Of a stretch of 32,666 nucleotides of DNA, positions 30,881 to 32,666 are shown piece after piece. The number at the start of each line of letters is the position of its first letter. Within the stretch, counting starts at the first letter, position 1. The stretch is taken from NCBI RefSeq assembly GCF_021440345.1, contig NZ_JAKCNS010000087.1:1-32666 (forward strand), read 5' to 3'. The stretch comes from Kluyvera intermedia. Its GTDB lineage: Bacteria > Pseudomonadota > Gammaproteobacteria > Enterobacterales > Enterobacteriaceae. A model generated the notes under the pieces. It saw only the letters and a list, made by a program, of their open reading frames with translations. It had not been told where the DNA came from and ran no database searches. Made by a program: the position numbers and the translations under genes.

Positions 30881-32434
30881 TTACGCGTTGGTGGCCGAAT
30901 TTTGTCCAGCGCTGGATTTGGTGTTTTCCAGCATGCGGCGTACCGGCACAATCAGCACGCACAGTACGGCAGCACAAATCAGCAGCGCGATAGAACAACG
31001 GGCGAACAGGTCTGGCAGCATATCAAGCTGATCGGCCTTCACGTGACCACCAATCAGGCCCGCCGCCAGGTTGCCCAGCGCACTGGCGCAGAACCACAGT
31101 CCCATCATCTGGCCACGCATTCTTTCCGGCGCCAGCAGCGTCATGGTTGCCAGGCCAATTGGGCTTAAGCACAGCTCGCCGAGCGTCAGCATCAGAATAC
31201 TGCCTACCAGCCACATTGGCGAAACACCAGCCCCGCCGTTACTCAGCACGTTCTGAGCCGCCAGCATCATCAGACCAAAGCCCGCCGCGGCGCACAGAAT
31301 ACCGATAACAAACTTGGTGATACTGCCTGGACGCACGTTTTTACGCGCCAGCGCAGGCCACGCCCAGCTAAATACTGGGGCCAGCAGGATGATAAACAGG
31401 GCGTTAATCGACTGGAACCATACCGCCGGGATCTCAAAATCACCGATCATACGGTTGGTGTAGTCGTTGGCGAACAAGTTAAACGACGTTGGTTTCTGTT
31501 CAAAGGCAGACCAGAAGAACGCTGCGGATACCAACAGGATGAAGCACACCAACAGGCGCGCACGCTCTTTGCGGCTAAGACCAGCAAAAGCGAACAGGTA
31601 GATAAAGTACAGTGCGACCGATGCAGCAATCACGTACACCAGCACGCTTGCTACCGCGACCGGGTTAATCACAATGACACCCTGCGCAATCAGCGTGATG
31701 ATAACCGCAACGCCAACGGCCAGCGCCAGCAGCCATGCGCCTACACCGCGCTTCTTCGCCACCGGGTTATTCCAGGTCGAATCCAGCCCCACTTCGCTGT
31801 CATAGCGTTGCATCGCCGGTACAGCAAAGATGCGGAAGATAACCAGCGCCACCAGCATCCCGATACCGCCGATACCAAAGCCCCAGTGCCAGCCGTGCGA
31901 TTTAATCAGCCAGCCGGAAATCAGCGGCGCGATAAACGATCCCATGTTGATACCCATATAAAACAGAGAGAAACCGCCATCACGACGGGCATCGCCCTTT
32001 TTATACAGCGTACCGACCATCACCGAGATACAGGTTTTAAATAACCCGGAACCCAGCACGATAAACATCAGGCCGATAAAGAACAGGTTGTCGCCCATAA
32101 AGGCAGACAGCGCGATAGCCAGGTGGCCCAGAGCTATCAGAATCGAACCGTACCATACGGCCTTTTGCTGGCCGAGCCAGTTATCAGCCAACCAGCCGCC
32201 CGGCAGAGCCGCCAGGTACATTGTCCCGGCAAAAATCCCGACAATCGCCGAAGCATTTTCACGCGCCAGTCCCATGCCGCCGTCATATACGGTCGCCGCC
32301 ATAAACAGAATCAGTAATGGGCGAATACCGTAAAACGAGAATCGCTCCCACATTTCGGTAAAGAACAGCGACCCCAGCGGATAAGGGTGACCGAAAAAGG
32401 TTCGGCTTTCGTTTTTGTTAACAGAGGAATGCAT
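30881..32434 (-). CDS. Proton-coupled oligopeptide transporter (POT/PTR family)
   Basis: A 517-residue inner-membrane protein with about 12-14 hydrophobic segments. The POT signature ExxERFxYYG appears as EMWERFSFYGIRPLLILF, and the second signature as GGFSLFYMGINMGSFIAPLISGWL; LGSGLFKTCISVMVGTLY and the late ALGNLAAGLIGG are also typical. It would import di- and tripeptides with protons. I place the start at 32434 (MHSSVNKN), with GGAG 7 bp upstream; the frame also opens at 32461. It is not an obvious counterpart of E. coli DtpA-D and may be a separate branch. Host gene. Confidence 0.9.
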   Translation of the reverse strand: MHSSVNKNESRTFFGHPYPLGSLFFTEMWERFSFYGIRPLLILFMAATVYDGGMGLARENASAIVGIFAGTMYLAALPGGWLADNWLGQQKAVWYGSILIALGHLAIALSAFMGDNLFFIGLMFIVLGSGLFKTCISVMVGTLYKKGDARRDGGFSLFYMGINMGSFIAPLISGWLIKSHGWHWGFGIGGIGMLVALVIFRIFAVPAMQRYDSEVGLDSTWNNPVAKKRGVGAWLLALAVGVAVIITLIAQGVIVINPVAVASVLVYVIAASVALYFIYLFAFAGLSRKERARLLVCFILLVSAAFFWSAFEQKPTSFNLFANDYTNRMIGDFEIPAVWFQSINALFIILLAPVFSWAWPALARKNVRPGSITKFVIGILCAAAGFGLMMLAAQNVLSNGGAGVSPMWLVGSILMLTLGELCLSPIGLATMTLLAPERMRGQMMGLWFCASALGNLAAGLIGGHVKADQLDMLPDLFARCSIALLICAAVLCVLIVPVRRMLENTKSSAGQNSATNA

Positions 32435-32461
32435 AGTTTCTCCAGAGAAGGTGCGCCGCAA

Positions 32462-32666
32462 CGCGTGTAAGTTGTGTAAGCGGACTAGCCATTTTTTAAT
32501 TTTGTCGATGATTTACATCTAACGCGGTATTTTTTAACCATTTGATAACCATATTATGGTCATGTCTAGCCCGTCGCCCCATACTTTTAGACGAAAAGTC
32601 GATAAACATCTACTTTTACAGATTTTTTATTGGCATCAAAGCAAAGGTGATTGACATCATCACCAG
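32462..32666. other. Upstream region of the peptide transporter gene
   Basis: AT-rich host DNA that should carry the transporter promoter. Two small motifs stand out: a perfect dyad ACCATA-T-TATGGT at 32548-32560 and a direct repeat TGTAAG-TTG-TGTAAG near 32467. Either may be an operator, but no known regulator can be named. Confidence 0.4.

Overview
This window is a complete integrated temperate phage of about 29 kb inside an enterobacterial chromosome (Enterobacterales, not E. coli itself; an Erwinia/Pantoea/Serratia-like host is plausible but unproven). The host part on the left is mug (G:T/U mismatch glycosylase) followed by an intact tRNA-Ile2(CAT) gene, the same pairing as mug-ileX in E. 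coli. The host part on the right is a YoaC/DUF1889-like gene and a POT-family peptide transporter. The prophage lies between a perfect 48-bp direct repeat (1111-1158 and 30236-30283) made of the 3' part of the tRNA. The phage regenerates a full tRNA at attL, and the displaced 3' fragment remains at attR.

The prophage is a P2/186/HP1-type myovirus. At the right end, facing right, are a 186-type CI repressor and a tyrosine integrase. Facing left from the cI-cox control region is the early operon: Cox/Apl-like protein, CII, a Fil-like protein, four small unassigned or weakly assigned proteins (one DUF3850), a Dam-type methylase, and the P2 A-type HUH rolling-circle initiator. After A comes a small leftward gene with a near-consensus LexA box over its promoter. 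It meets tail to tail an Ogr/Delta-type zinc-finger activator at the end of the P-Q (terminase-portal) operon.

Divergent from P-Q, a roughly 17-kb leftward late operon runs O-N-M-L-R-S-sheath-tube-holin-endolysin-Rz/Rz1-tail chaperone (with a -1 frameshift)-tape measure-W-J-I-tail fibre-three accessory genes-D/V hub-spike, ending at a terminator near 2339-2362. Head and packaging genes are P2-like. The sheath, tube and W genes are of the DUF2586/2597/2590 kind found in HP1/K139-like phages. The lysis genes sit inside the tail operon.

Between the late terminator and attL are a roughly 480-bp gene-free stretch with repeated AACTGAAAA-type motifs (candidate cos/packaging region) and a self-contained moron with its own promoter and terminator, encoding a zinc-ribbon membrane protein.

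The most interesting signals are: an A AAA AAC slippery heptamer with a perfect 8-bp stem that fuses the tail chaperone to a 64-residue extension with no start of its own; the SOS box in front of a 64-residue orphan gene in a phage whose CI is of the type that RecA does not cleave; an internal start with a strong ribosome binding site inside the scaffold/protease gene; a terminator-like hairpin in the middle of the late operon between M and L; and short repeats shared between att arms or between the control region and attR.
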